Assembly: GCA_017433245.1 (NCBI GenBank)
Contig: JAFRHO010000009.1
Coordinates: 88,626-152,625, forward strand
Length of the DNA stretch: 64,000 nucleotides
Origin: Candidatus Saccharimonadota bacterium
GTDB taxonomy: Bacteria; Patescibacteriota; Saccharimonadia; Saccharimonadales; Saccharimonadaceae
Direction: 5' to 3'
The position numbers were made by a program, and so were the translations under genes. Below are positions 1 to 6,729 of the stretch, one piece after another. Within the stretch, counting starts at the first letter, position 1. The number at the start of each line of letters is the position of its first letter. Under the pieces are notes generated by a model that was not told the origin of the DNA, searched no databases, and saw only the letters and a program-made list of their open reading frames with translations.

Positions 1-711
1 GAACAGAAAACGAAACTGTTTGATGATTTTTGCCTGAAAGTGTCGGCTGGACAATCGGTAGGGTTGGTGGGGGTGTCAGGGTCAGGGAAGACGACTTTGA
101 CGAAACTATTGCTGAGGTTTGATGATGTGTCGAGTGGTGGAATATATATTGACGGGAAAGACATTCGTGACGTAACGCAGAAGAGTTTGAGGGAAGCGGT
201 TGCTTATGTGCCGCAAGAATCGTCACTATTCCATCGTTCGGCGTATGAAAACATTGCATACGGTCGAACTGGAGCGACGCACGAGGAAGTGTTAAAGGCG
301 GCGCGCTTGGCGAATGCGGATGAGTTTATTCGAGAATTACCAAAGGGATATGATACTTTAGTGGGTGAGCGAGGAGTGAAATTATCGGGGGGACAGAGGC
401 AAAGAATTGCAATTGCGCGGGCAATTTTGAAAGACGCACCAATATTGGTGCTAGATGAGGCAACTTCAGCTCTAGATTCGGAATCAGAAGCTTTAATTCA
501 GGAGGCTTTGATTAATTTAATGCATGGGCGAACCTCGATTGTGGTGGCGCATCGGTTGTCGACGATTGCTGGGCTTGATTTAATTGTGGTACTAGATAAT
601 GGTCGGATTGTGGAGCAAGGTTCACATCATGAATTATTGGCCCAAGGTGGCGAATATGCAAAATTATGGTCGCGGCAAAGCGGTGCGTTTCTAGACGATT
701 CTTTGGATTAA
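1..711 (+). CDS. ABC exporter ATP-binding domain (5' end outside window)
   Basis: This is the C-terminal nucleotide-binding domain of an ABC exporter; the reading frame is open from base 1, so the membrane domain lies upstream. Seen in order: Walker A (GVSGSGKTT, about residues 24-32 of the visible part), Q-loop (VPQES), signature LSGGQRQR, Walker B with D-loop ([11 protein letters not shown]) and H-loop (VVAHRLST). The GTG at 40 is only an internal codon, because the preceding residues (LFDDFCLKV) already match the family. The stop lies 10 nt before the convergent hisS stop. The substrate cannot be told from the ATPase domain alone; lipid, peptide or drug export are all possible. Confidence 0.93.
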   Translation, partial: EQKTKLFDDFCLKVSAGQSVGLVGVSGSGKTTLTKLLLRFDDVSSGGIYIDGKDIRDVTQKSLREAVAYVPQESSLFHRSAYENIAYGRTGATHEEVLKAARLANADEFIRELPKGYDTLVGERGVKLSGGQRQRIAIARAILKDAPILVLDEATSALDSESEALIQEALINLMHGRTSIVVAHRLSTIAGLDLIVVLDNGRIVEQGSHHELLAQGGEYAKLWSRQSGAFLDDSLD

Positions 712-721
712 TCTTTGTTGA

Positions 722-2065
722 TTAGTCTTCGTCGGACCAGAAATCTTCTGGCTTTGATATGACGTCGATGTGAAGGTCGGTGGTTTCGCCGGTTTGAAAA
801 TTCTTAGCTTTGTAAGAATGTGAGGCGATTTCTTCGGCGCCGATAACGATACCGTTTTTGGCAATTTTGCTAGCATAAGTGAGCTTGTCGCTGAGTTTCT
901 TACTGGTGAAAACTATAGTGGTGCTGTGTCCGTTATCGCGAAGCTTCTGGGCAATGTTCAATGACTCATCATATTCATGCTCGGACATGGGGATTACACA
1001 ATAGTCGAGTAGATTGTCGGTGTCGGGATCGAGCAAGTTTTCTTCGTTTAGGATGAAGAAGAGGCGAGTGAGGCCGATGGAACCGCCGACGCCAGGGAAG
1101 GATTGCTCGGAAAAATGTTTAGTGAGGTTATCATAGCGGCCACCACCAGCAATGGAACCAATACCGCGGTGTTCTGGTAGAATGAATTCAAAAACGGTAC
1201 CAGTGTAGTAATCGAGGCCACGGACGATTTTAAGGTCGGCTTCGATTTGTTCGGTGAGACCTTGTGATTCGAGCAAGTATAGGATAAGGTCAAGTTCGAT
1301 GAGGCCTTGTTTGAAGGTAGGATTGTCGATTTCGAGGTTACCTAAGGCTTTGATTACCTCGGAGCGACTACCGTGGAGATTGATGAGGTCGAGGATTTGC
1401 TTTACTGTTGGTTCATCTAGCGGTAGTTCTTCAAGACTGACTTTGGTTTGTTCGGGGGTGACTTTCTCGGCGTGATCGATGATATTCATAATTTCGTTGG
1501 ATTTGTCAGTAAGACTCAGTGCCTCGAGGAAACCAGTGAGAATTTTGCGATTATTAATGCGGGCGAGAATAGGCGTGTCAAGATTAAAGGAATTAAGAGC
1601 GTCGAGCAGAGTAGAAATAATATCGGCATCGTAAGCGAAGGATAATTCGCCACGACCGATGACGTCGATGTCGAGTTGGTAGAATTCGCGGAAGCGGCCT
1701 TTCTGGGCGCGTTCGCCACGGAAGTTGAGGCCAAGTTGGGAGACTTTGAGCGGGAAATTAAGGTCATTTTCGTGTTCGACGACATAACGAGCGAGAGGAA
1801 CCGTGTGGTCAAAGCGGAGAGCCTGGTCGGCTGACTCGATAGATTTGTCGCCGGTCTTGATGAGCTTGTAGATTTGTTTTTCAGTGTCACCGCCAGCCTT
1901 AGCAAGGAGCACCTCAATACGTTCGATGGAAGGGGTTTCAATTTCTTGGTAACCATGCTTTAAGTAGGTATCGGAAACTTTGCGTTTAAGATTACTAAAA
2001 ATAGCTTGTACTCCGGGCAAGAGTTCTTGGGTGCCGGAGATTTTAGAAGTGTTGAACTTTTTCAT
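722..2065 (-). CDS. hisS: histidyl-tRNA synthetase
   Basis: Charges tRNA-His with histidine in the cytoplasm. The 447-residue length is normal for a class II HisRS. Visible are the N-terminal GTQELLPG entry, motif 2 (FRGERAQKGRFREFYQ), the histidine-binding GLDYYTGTVFEF segment, GGGRYDNL, and a C-terminal anticodon-binding domain (about residues 350-447). A TATAAT box on the minus strand ends 6 nt before the ATG, so the mRNA is probably leaderless. The gene is transcribed alone and converges on the ABC exporter. Confidence 0.96.
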   Translation of the reverse strand: MKKFNTSKISGTQELLPGVQAIFSNLKRKVSDTYLKHGYQEIETPSIERIEVLLAKAGGDTEKQIYKLIKTGDKSIESADQALRFDHTVPLARYVVEHENDLNFPLKVSQLGLNFRGERAQKGRFREFYQLDIDVIGRGELSFAYDADIISTLLDALNSFNLDTPILARINNRKILTGFLEALSLTDKSNEIMNIIDHAEKVTPEQTKVSLEELPLDEPTVKQILDLINLHGSRSEVIKALGNLEIDNPTFKQGLIELDLILYLLESQGLTEQIEADLKIVRGLDYYTGTVFEFILPEHRGIGSIAGGGRYDNLTKHFSEQSFPGVGGSIGLTRLFFILNEENLLDPDTDNLLDYCVIPMSEHEYDESLNIAQKLRDNGHSTTIVFTSKKLSDKLTYASKIAKNGIVIGAEEIASHSYKAKNFQTGETTDLHIDVISKPEDFWSDED

Positions 2066-2071
2066 AAGATT

Positions 2072-2077
2072 ATTATA
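2072..2077 (-). promoter_or_regulatory. -10 box of hisS, leaderless
   Basis: Perfect TATAAT on the minus strand with 6 nt to the hisS ATG; transcription would begin at or next to the start codon. No convincing -35 box is visible. Confidence 0.6.
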
Positions 2078-2113
2078 GCATGGATTGATAGTATTTAGAT
2101 TTGGTTAAATGAA

Positions 2114-2139
2114 AAACCCGTAGATAAATCTACGGGTTT
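2114..2139 (-). terminator. intrinsic terminator
   Basis: Stem AAACCCGTAGA / TCTACGGGTTT followed on the minus strand by a short T run. It lies just after the stop of the small minus-strand ORF at 2145-2435 and upstream of hisS. Confidence 0.7.
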
Positions 2140-2144
2140 AAGTT

Positions 2145-2435
2145 TTAACCATAGTTCCATTTAGTGATGAACATGCCAGTAGCGCTGCCAGGAATGCATG
2201 TGTAGGCGCTAAATGCGCAATCCCAATAGTTCCAATCGCCACCATATTGATCTGTAAGATAGAGACCATTATTATCGCCTATTCCTGCATCGACACAGTA
2301 GAGATTGGTGCAAGTATTGTCGCACCAATAAATTGTGGCTGTGGTACCGGGCATGACTTCGTCCAACCTGGTAAATTCTTGATTGACATGATCGCCAATC
2401 GGGAGGCAGTTTGAATAAAGCAACCATTCTGCCAT
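2145..2435 (-). CDS. hypothetical Cys/Trp/Tyr-rich protein, possibly a truncated gene remnant
   Basis: 96 residues from the first ATG, of unknown function. The C-terminal half is rich in Trp, Tyr, Cys, Asn and Gly (motifs CDNTC, DWNYWDC), as in secreted surface proteins or minor pilin tails. The frame stays open upstream of the ATG into the tRNA-Val terminator, and those upstream codons (DFLISIAQAYTDRP) also read like protein. I suspect the 3' part of a longer gene whose start was lost when the tRNA region was rearranged. No Shine-Dalgarno is visible. Terminators flank it on both sides. It could also be a genuine small protein using a non-ATG start. Confidence 0.4.
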   Translation of the reverse strand: MAEWLLYSNCLPIGDHVNQEFTRLDEVMPGTTATIYWCDNTCTNLYCVDAGIGDNNGLYLTDQYGGDWNYWDCAFSAYTCIPGSATGMFITKWNYG

Positions 2436-2513
2436 TAATACTGCCGAGTTTGGTCTATCAGTATAGGCTTGAGCAATACTAATTAGAAAGTCAATAGTAA
2501 CAGGGGTAAAAGT

Positions 2514-2532
2514 AAACTCCCTTTGGGAGTTT
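2514..2532 (-). terminator. terminator of tRNA-Val
   Basis: AAACTCCC / GGGAGTTT hairpin with a T-rich stretch on the minus strand, directly after the tRNA-Val gene. Confidence 0.6.
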
Positions 2533-2539
2533 ATTTCTA

Positions 2540-2616
2540 TGGTGGGCGATACAGGAGTCGAACCTGTGACCTCGTCTACGTCAAAGACGCGCTCTAGCCA
2601 ACTGAGCTAACCGCCC
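2540..2616 (-). tRNA. tRNA-Val (GAC)
   Basis: Complete cloverleaf on the minus strand: acceptor GGGCGGT paired to ATCGCCC, anticodon loop TTGACGT giving GAC, T-loop GTTCGAC, and an encoded CCA at 2540-2542. Confidence 0.95.
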
Positions 2617-2620
2617 GCTT

Positions 2621-2654
2621 TATATGGTGAGCCGGGAGGGACTCGAACCCTCGA
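2621..2654 (-). pseudogene. partial duplicate of the tRNA-Lys 3' end
   Basis: A 34-nt block identical to 2702-2735, covering CCA, the acceptor 3' strand and the T arm of the neighbouring tRNA-Lys. The remaining 5' part does not fold as a tRNA. Duplication of a tRNA 3' end is the usual scar of integrase-mediated insertion at tRNA genes, so this may mark an old attachment site. Confidence 0.65.
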
Positions 2655-2705
2655 TTCGAAGAACGAGGGTTCCCAACTCTATGAGTTTGTTTGGAACCAA
2701 TTATA

Positions 2706-2782
2706 TGGTGAGCCGGGAGGGACTCGAACCCTCGACACCGGGCTTAAAAGGCCCGTGCTCTAACCTGCTGAGCTACCGGCCC
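2706..2782 (-). tRNA. tRNA-Lys (TTT)
   Basis: Cloverleaf on the minus strand with acceptor GGGCCGG, anticodon loop CTTTTAA (anticodon TTT), T-loop GTTCGAG and an encoded CCA. A TATAAT box on the minus strand lies about 30 nt upstream of the mature 5' end. Confidence 0.95.
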
Positions 2783-2862
2783 ACAAAAATGTGGTGTATG
2801 ATTATTATACCACATAATTATAGAATTGCACGAAAAAAATCTGATATGGTAGGCTTTTTGGA

Positions 2863-2889
2863 AATTGTTCAGGTATTAACGATTTATAG
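2863..2889 (+). repeat. short dispersed repeat, copy A
   Basis: Reads AATTGTTCAGGTATTAAC followed by an ATTTATAG block. Close matches occur at 4572-4603, 4745-4764 and 5822-5854, bounding the two accessory gene blocks between tRNA-Lys and tRNA-Phe. Confidence 0.6.
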
Positions 2890-2970
2890 AAGAGATAACA
2901 AAAGAAGGCTACTTGAGTATTGTTCACGGCTAAGCAAATGAGACAATTACTTCTATGGTACAATATTAAC

Positions 2971-4026
2971 ATGAGCAGAAATTCGCTAAATCCTATCATA
3001 TTAGGTGTCGTGTATTTTTATGTTCATTTTATTGCCGAAGTATTATGTTTTTTCTTTTTGCAGTCTATTGTTGGGGATAGTTTTATATTGTGGCTGGCTC
3101 CTTTTGTTTACGATATCCTGGCCTTTATCCCACAAATTCTGATAGGCGTGATAAGTGATCGTTTTGTCAAAATTCCTTTTGGTATGATAGGGATACTCTT
3201 GATGGTTGTCGGGCTTTGTCTTTTTGGGTTAAATGGTGCATTGCCCGCGATGCTAGTTGTTGTTATTATGGCTCTGGGAAGTGCCTGTATTCATGTTGAT
3301 GGGGCGGAGGTTACACTTCGCTATGGAAAGGGCAAAATTGCTCCAGCGGCAATTTATGTGGCGGGAGGTTCGTTTGGAGTTGCGATTGGTAAATCGCTGG
3401 CGGGCTCTATTCAAATTTGGCCGTTGTTAATTTTAGCACTTACTGCGATACCAGTGATTATTCTTGCTGGGAAATATAGACGTCAAACAGCAGATATTGA
3501 TGTGCCGTGTAGGCAGTTCGATTATTCCTCTAAAACTGTTGCCGTTTGGTTAATTGCGATTGCCGTTGCTTTTGTAGTGATGGTTCGTAGCTATATTGGC
3601 TACGGTATTCCAACTGCTTGGAATAAAACTGCATTACAGATGGTGCTGCTATTCTCGTTTATGGGTATAGGTAAAGCGCTTGGCGGAATTCTTACTGACA
3701 AAATCGGAATTCGCAAAACCGCTTATATTAGTATGTTGGGAGCTCTGCCTTTTCTTGTACTTGGCAATGATAATATGATAATCTCATTGATTGGTATTAT
3801 GTTTTTCAGTATGACGATGGCTATTACTTTGGCGATATCGGTTTCTGCTTTCCCTAAAACGCCTGGTTTTGCTTTTGGCATTACCACTGTCGGATTAGCT
3901 CTGGGGGTGCTACCTATCTTTTTCTTCAGAATAGACAACATGATAATCAATATCGTCATGATTGTCGTCGCTTCCATTATGTGTTTATTCATTATTGAAA
4001 AAATAGCAAGAAAGGAGAAAAAATGA
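2971..4026 (+). CDS. MFS-type multi-pass transporter
   Basis: 351-residue integral membrane protein with about 11-12 hydrophobic segments and the cytoplasmic loop motif SDRFVK after the second helix pair (an MFS A-like motif), repeated in weaker form as TDKIGIRK in the second half. Start chosen at ATG 2971 because TACAAT (2959-2964) ends 6 nt before it, giving a leaderless transcript; an in-frame ATG at 2920 has no such signal. It overlaps the next gene by ATGA. Codons are more AT-rich than in hisS or rarA, and it sits between two repeat copies, suggesting acquisition. Substrate unknown. Confidence 0.75.
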   Translation: MSRNSLNPIILGVVYFYVHFIAEVLCFFFLQSIVGDSFILWLAPFVYDILAFIPQILIGVISDRFVKIPFGMIGILLMVVGLCLFGLNGALPAMLVVVIMALGSACIHVDGAEVTLRYGKGKIAPAAIYVAGGSFGVAIGKSLAGSIQIWPLLILALTAIPVIILAGKYRRQTADIDVPCRQFDYSSKTVAVWLIAIAVAFVVMVRSYIGYGIPTAWNKTALQMVLLFSFMGIGKALGGILTDKIGIRKTAYISMLGALPFLVLGNDNMIISLIGIMFFSMTMAITLAISVSAFPKTPGFAFGITTVGLALGVLPIFFFRIDNMIINIVMIVVASIMCLFIIEKIARKEKK

Positions 4027-4211
4027 ATAAAATACTTGCCGATGTAACTCTGCCAGATGGTAGACCAAGCGCTAATCTAACGCCCAATAGCGAGGGTGAC
4101 GCCCTCCCGATTATAATCGCTGTTTCTGCGATTGCCATCATTGTAGTTGTAGTCGTTTCGGTCATTATTGTAAAAATCATTTCAAACAAAAATGATAAAA
4201 AGCATAGTTGA
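4023..4211 (+). CDS. small single-pass membrane protein
   Basis: 62 residues: a polar N-terminus, one long Ile/Val-rich membrane helix (about residues 28-53) and a Lys-rich end. An AGGAG Shine-Dalgarno precedes the ATG, which overlaps the MFS stop, so it is translationally coupled. Such a small partner could be an accessory subunit of the transporter, but this rests only on operon position. Confidence 0.65.
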   Translation: MNKILADVTLPDGRPSANLTPNSEGDALPIIIAVSAIAIIVVVVVSVIIVKIISNKNDKKHS

Positions 4212-4551
4212 TATTCTATTCGAGCTATCTTTTGCATTGACACTCACGATTTTGATAGAGTGGGGGCTATCATTTTTTTTCTTACATTCTAAAACTGATT
4301 GGCGACTTGTTATATTAGTTCAGTGTTTGACTAATCCAGCACTAAACACCTTGCTCCTCATAAATGATTATTTTGAGTTCCTAAATAGAACGATCTTAAT
4401 TATTATTCTCGAATTATGCGTTGTTACGATTGAGGCAGTTGTCTATAAAAAAGGTCATGTAAGCACGAGAATTGACCCCTTTTTCTTGTCGCTTTTCTTG
4501 AATCTTGCTTCCGTCTGTACGGGCTTATTATTCTATCAATTTGCCAACTAA
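4192..4551 (+). CDS. small four-helix membrane protein
   Basis: 119 residues with four hydrophobic segments (about 5-30, 37-60, 70-88, 98-118). Overlaps the preceding small gene by 20 nt and is the last gene of the three-gene membrane operon. No recognised domain. No terminator is evident directly downstream; instead the duplicated tRNA-Phe flank starts within about 15 nt of the stop. Confidence 0.6.
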   Translation: MIKSIVDILFELSFALTLTILIEWGLSFFFLHSKTDWRLVILVQCLTNPALNTLLLINDYFEFLNRTILIIILELCVVTIEAVVYKKGHVSTRIDPFFLSLFLNLASVCTGLLFYQFAN

Positions 4552-4561
4552 TATTGAATAC

Positions 4562-4740
4562 TGTTAGACCGAATTGTTCAGGGTATTAACAGACAATTTA
4601 TAGGGTTAAAACGGCAGTTTTTTTACCCCATTTTTAATGCAAAATCGGTGTAAAATAACACCCTAAAACACGCAAGGTACTTAAAGAAATTTACTACTAA
4701 AAAATCGGCGAAAATGCCGAATTGTATAAAATCTGGTGGG
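4562..4740 (-). repeat. duplicate of the tRNA-Phe 3' flanking region (contains repeat copy B)
   Basis: Aligns along its length with 5812-5988: shared blocks include the repeat AATTGTTCAGGGTATTAAC (4572-4590), GCAAGGTACTTAA, the terminator hairpin CGGCGAAAATGCCG and TATAAAATCTGGTGG. In the other copy the block ends exactly at the CCA of tRNA-Phe. Here the tRNA body is missing and only a few bases of its 3' end remain. Consistent with recombination at the tRNA-Phe 3' end. Confidence 0.75.
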
Positions 4741-4744
4741 GGCG

Positions 4745-4764
4745 AATTGTTCAGGCATTAACAG
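4745..4764 (+). repeat. short dispersed repeat, copy C
   Basis: AATTGTTCAGGCATTAACAG, a near match to copies A, B and D, placed right at the junction with the truncated tRNA-Phe end. Confidence 0.6.
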
Positions 4765-4811
4765 AGTACAGAGAGAGAATTTAATAATTTGTTGTAAAAA
4801 CATTAGTAGTA

Positions 4812-4840
4812 TTGACAAAAATAAGCATATGTGATATAAT
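4812..4840 (+). promoter_or_regulatory. consensus promoter of the 5025 gene
   Basis: TTGACA (4812-4817) and TATAAT (4835-4840), spaced exactly 17 nt. The -10 context TGATATAATGTAGGTA is identical to that of the orphan protease gene at 19595. Confidence 0.85.
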
Positions 4841-5024
4841 GTAGGTATGATTAGCAAGTAGAGCTAATTGGTACATTTAGAGTGTTTGCTTTGATAGACT
4901 TCTTTGCGCTTTTCTGCGGTTCAACCTTACTGTTTTTTTGTAAAAAATAGTTAGATTGAACCGCGGAATAACCCGTGGCGAAAATCTCATTGCCGGCGGG
5001 CAATAAACGCAAGGAGGTATTACT
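4841..5024 (+). promoter_or_regulatory. long structured 5' leader
   Basis: About 175 nt between promoter and ATG. Contains a strong hairpin at 4916-4964 (GCGGTTCAACCT paired to AGATTGAACCGC), a second one (ATTGCC / GGGCAAT) near 4990-5004, then an AAGGAGG ribosome-binding site. The length and structure suggest post-transcriptional control; the ligand or factor is unknown. Confidence 0.5.
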
Positions 5025-5738
5025 ATGAAGAACCTGAAAGAAAACAGTATCCGCATTTCTAGCGCCATTGCAGTGTGTTGGCCGCAATACGGCGACAAGG
5101 AGGAAACCCTCGACATGACAGATATTGGATCGAAGTTCAATGGTTGCTATGCAACAAATAACTCAACGATCTGTTTCGTTATCGATCATGAGGTTTTCGT
5201 CACGCCGTATACCCGTAGTGCTATGTCCACTATCGTAAATGCTGGACTGACCGAAAAGCATTTCTATGTTCCGTTCTCGAACTGGGACTATCCGAAATAC
5301 GAAAAGGCCAAATGGCAGCGTTTGCGCGAACTTGCAACAGAGTCCCACTGCCGTGATTACGAAGTAGACTCGGCTAAGTGGTGCGACGAGCACAACATCG
5401 GCGAACTGAGCGAGGAGATCCTGGCGAACTGCTTTAGAATGCCCCGCGAGGGTGTGCCGGTGAAGCACCTCTACTTTGAGGACACTTACTATCCGGCTTG
5501 CAACGAACGTTGCGTAGACTGTACTGTGGTCGACAAGCTGGGGCGCTTCTGCGCCAACAACGGCAAGGTAGTATTCATCTACCGCGATGGCCATACCTAC
5601 GTAACCAGGGGCCACAAGATCATTAGCGCTCTGCGCGCTGCTGGTTTTAAGGATGCAGGCATCTTCGTCCCGTTCAGCAACGGCGAAGAGATCACTAATC
5701 CGGCTCTGGCAGCTCAGTGGGATCAGATTTCCAAGTAA
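5025..5738 (+). CDS. hypothetical protein with an internally duplicated domain
   Basis: 237 residues, no family recognised. Two ~60-residue halves resemble each other (about residues 45-105 and 180-237): each has F-[VI]-x-D/R-x-x-x-x-V-T, then an A-G-[LF] turn and a VPFSN signature. A Cys-rich linker (YYPACNERCVDC) lies between them and could bind metal. No signal peptide or membrane helix, so probably cytoplasmic. Codons are distinctly C-ending and GC-rich compared with the flanking AT-rich DNA, and the gene sits between two repeat copies next to tRNA-Phe, which points to lateral transfer. Own promoter, strong RBS and strong terminator: a stand-alone unit. Confidence 0.75.
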   Translation: MKNLKENSIRISSAIAVCWPQYGDKEETLDMTDIGSKFNGCYATNNSTICFVIDHEVFVTPYTRSAMSTIVNAGLTEKHFYVPFSNWDYPKYEKAKWQRLRELATESHCRDYEVDSAKWCDEHNIGELSEEILANCFRMPREGVPVKHLYFEDTYYPACNERCVDCTVVDKLGRFCANNGKVVFIYRDGHTYVTRGHKIISALRAAGFKDAGIFVPFSNGEEITNPALAAQWDQISK

Positions 5739-5751
5739 GCATTCAACCTAC

Positions 5752-5807
5752 AAGCCCCGGCTTCCACACAACCAGTGTGGGCAGAGCCGGGGGCTTTTCT
5801 TTTTTTA
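5752..5807 (+). terminator. strong intrinsic terminator
   Basis: AGCCCCGGCT / AGCCGGGGGCT outer stem with an inner CCACAC / GTGTGG hairpin, then a T-rich tail. Ends the 5025 transcript. Confidence 0.9.
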
Positions 5808-5811
5808 AAAT

Positions 5812-5983
5812 GCTTAGACCAAATTGTTTAGAGTATTAACAGACGTTTTTATAGGGGTAAAAATGCGTTTTCGTGCACTTTTTTCGTGTAAAATCGATAC
5901 AAAAGAGCACTCTAGAACCTGCAAGGTACTTAACAGACATTTATCACTAAAAAATCGGCGAAAATGCCGACTTATATAAAATC
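5812..5983 (-). repeat. tRNA-Phe 3' flank, partner of 4562-4740 (contains repeat copy D and terminator)
   Basis: Contains repeat copy D at 5822-5854. On the minus strand the TCGGCATTTTCGCCGA hairpin followed by a T run (near 5950-5968) is the tRNA-Phe terminator. The whole block is duplicated at 4562-4740 on the far side of the orphan gene. Confidence 0.7.
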
Positions 5984-6059
5984 TGGTGGCGCCGACTGGA
6001 CTTGAACCAGTGACACAAGGCTCTTCAGGCCTCTGCTCTACCAACTGAGCTACAGCGCC
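5984..6059 (-). tRNA. tRNA-Phe (GAA)
   Basis: Acceptor GGCGCTG pairs with CGGCGCC, anticodon loop CTGAAGA (anticodon GAA), T-loop GTTCAAG, encoded CCA. A TATAAT on the minus strand precedes it by about 10 nt. Confidence 0.95.
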
Positions 6060-6098
6060 ATACAGTGTATTATATCATATAATTTGGCTTTGTGCACA

Positions 6099-6124
6099 AA
6101 AATCCCCTCCAGGGGAGGGGATTT
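6099..6124 (-). terminator. terminator of the 6140 gene
   Basis: AAATCCCCT / AGGGGATTT hairpin, followed by TTTTT on the minus strand. Confidence 0.75.
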
Positions 6125-6139
6125 GAGTTCGGGAAGGGA

Positions 6140-6604
6140 TTATTTCTTCTTGGTGTTCTCGGCGATATCGCGAGTGTTGTGCCAAATCATGATGAACATC
6201 ATGGTCATTTCGTAAGCCAAGCGAACGATGATTGGGCCAAGAAGTAGACATATGAAGAAATAGAGGACGCCCATACCGCCCATTGCTAGGAATGTGAATG
6301 AGAAGAGGATAACATAAATTGTTCCAATGTAGTAAACTACTTTCAAGATTGGTTCAATCCACATAACTTTGAAGCTTAGAAAATCTTTGAGCCACTTAGT
6401 GAATTTACCTTTTGGTTCATTTTTGCCTTTTACGAAGAGGAAATAAACTAAAATACCACCGACGATTGCAAGAATGATTGCGATAATTGCCCAAATACCA
6501 GCTCCTTGCATGGCTGAGGCTGACGAGCCGTAGTTACCTAAGAGGGAATCGACATCGAGGTCGTCGTAGCCATAGTAACTACTGGTATATGCTAAGTTTA
6601 ACAT
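6140..6604 (-). CDS. small integral membrane protein, function unknown
   Basis: 154 residues. An Ala/Ser/Tyr/Asp-rich N-terminus (1-33) precedes a first membrane helix (about 36-58), then a basic loop and two further helices (about 87-135). The SF..........P.L..VYYIG pattern resembles DUF4282-type membrane proteins, but only loosely. An AAGGAG box lies before the ATG. It is monocistronic with its own terminator. Confidence 0.65.
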   Translation of the reverse strand: MLNLAYTSSYYGYDDLDVDSLLGNYGSSASAMQGAGIWAIIAIILAIVGGILVYFLFVKGKNEPKGKFTKWLKDFLSFKVMWIEPILKVVYYIGTIYVILFSFTFLAMGGMGVLYFFICLLLGPIIVRLAYEMTMMFIMIWHNTRDIAENTKKK

Positions 6605-6729
6605 TTGATAACTCCTTTATGTTATATTAGCTTAATTGTAACATAAAGAATTTTATTTTGTAAAGAATCTTATTGTGGAAAAGTGCTTATGTTTGGAAAA
6701 ATAGGTCGGAATTAGATATAATATAGAGT

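Noticed and set aside
1516..1956. Overlapping alternative-frame ORF inside hisS, and similar long ORFs opposite rarA, secA, rpsE and the giant adhesin
   Set aside because: They lie within strongly conserved genes in another frame and have low-complexity compositions without start signals.
2624..2941. Plus-strand ORF beginning MVSREGLEPS
   Set aside because: It is the well-known false translation of antisense tRNA sequence (tRNA-Lys and its partial duplicate).
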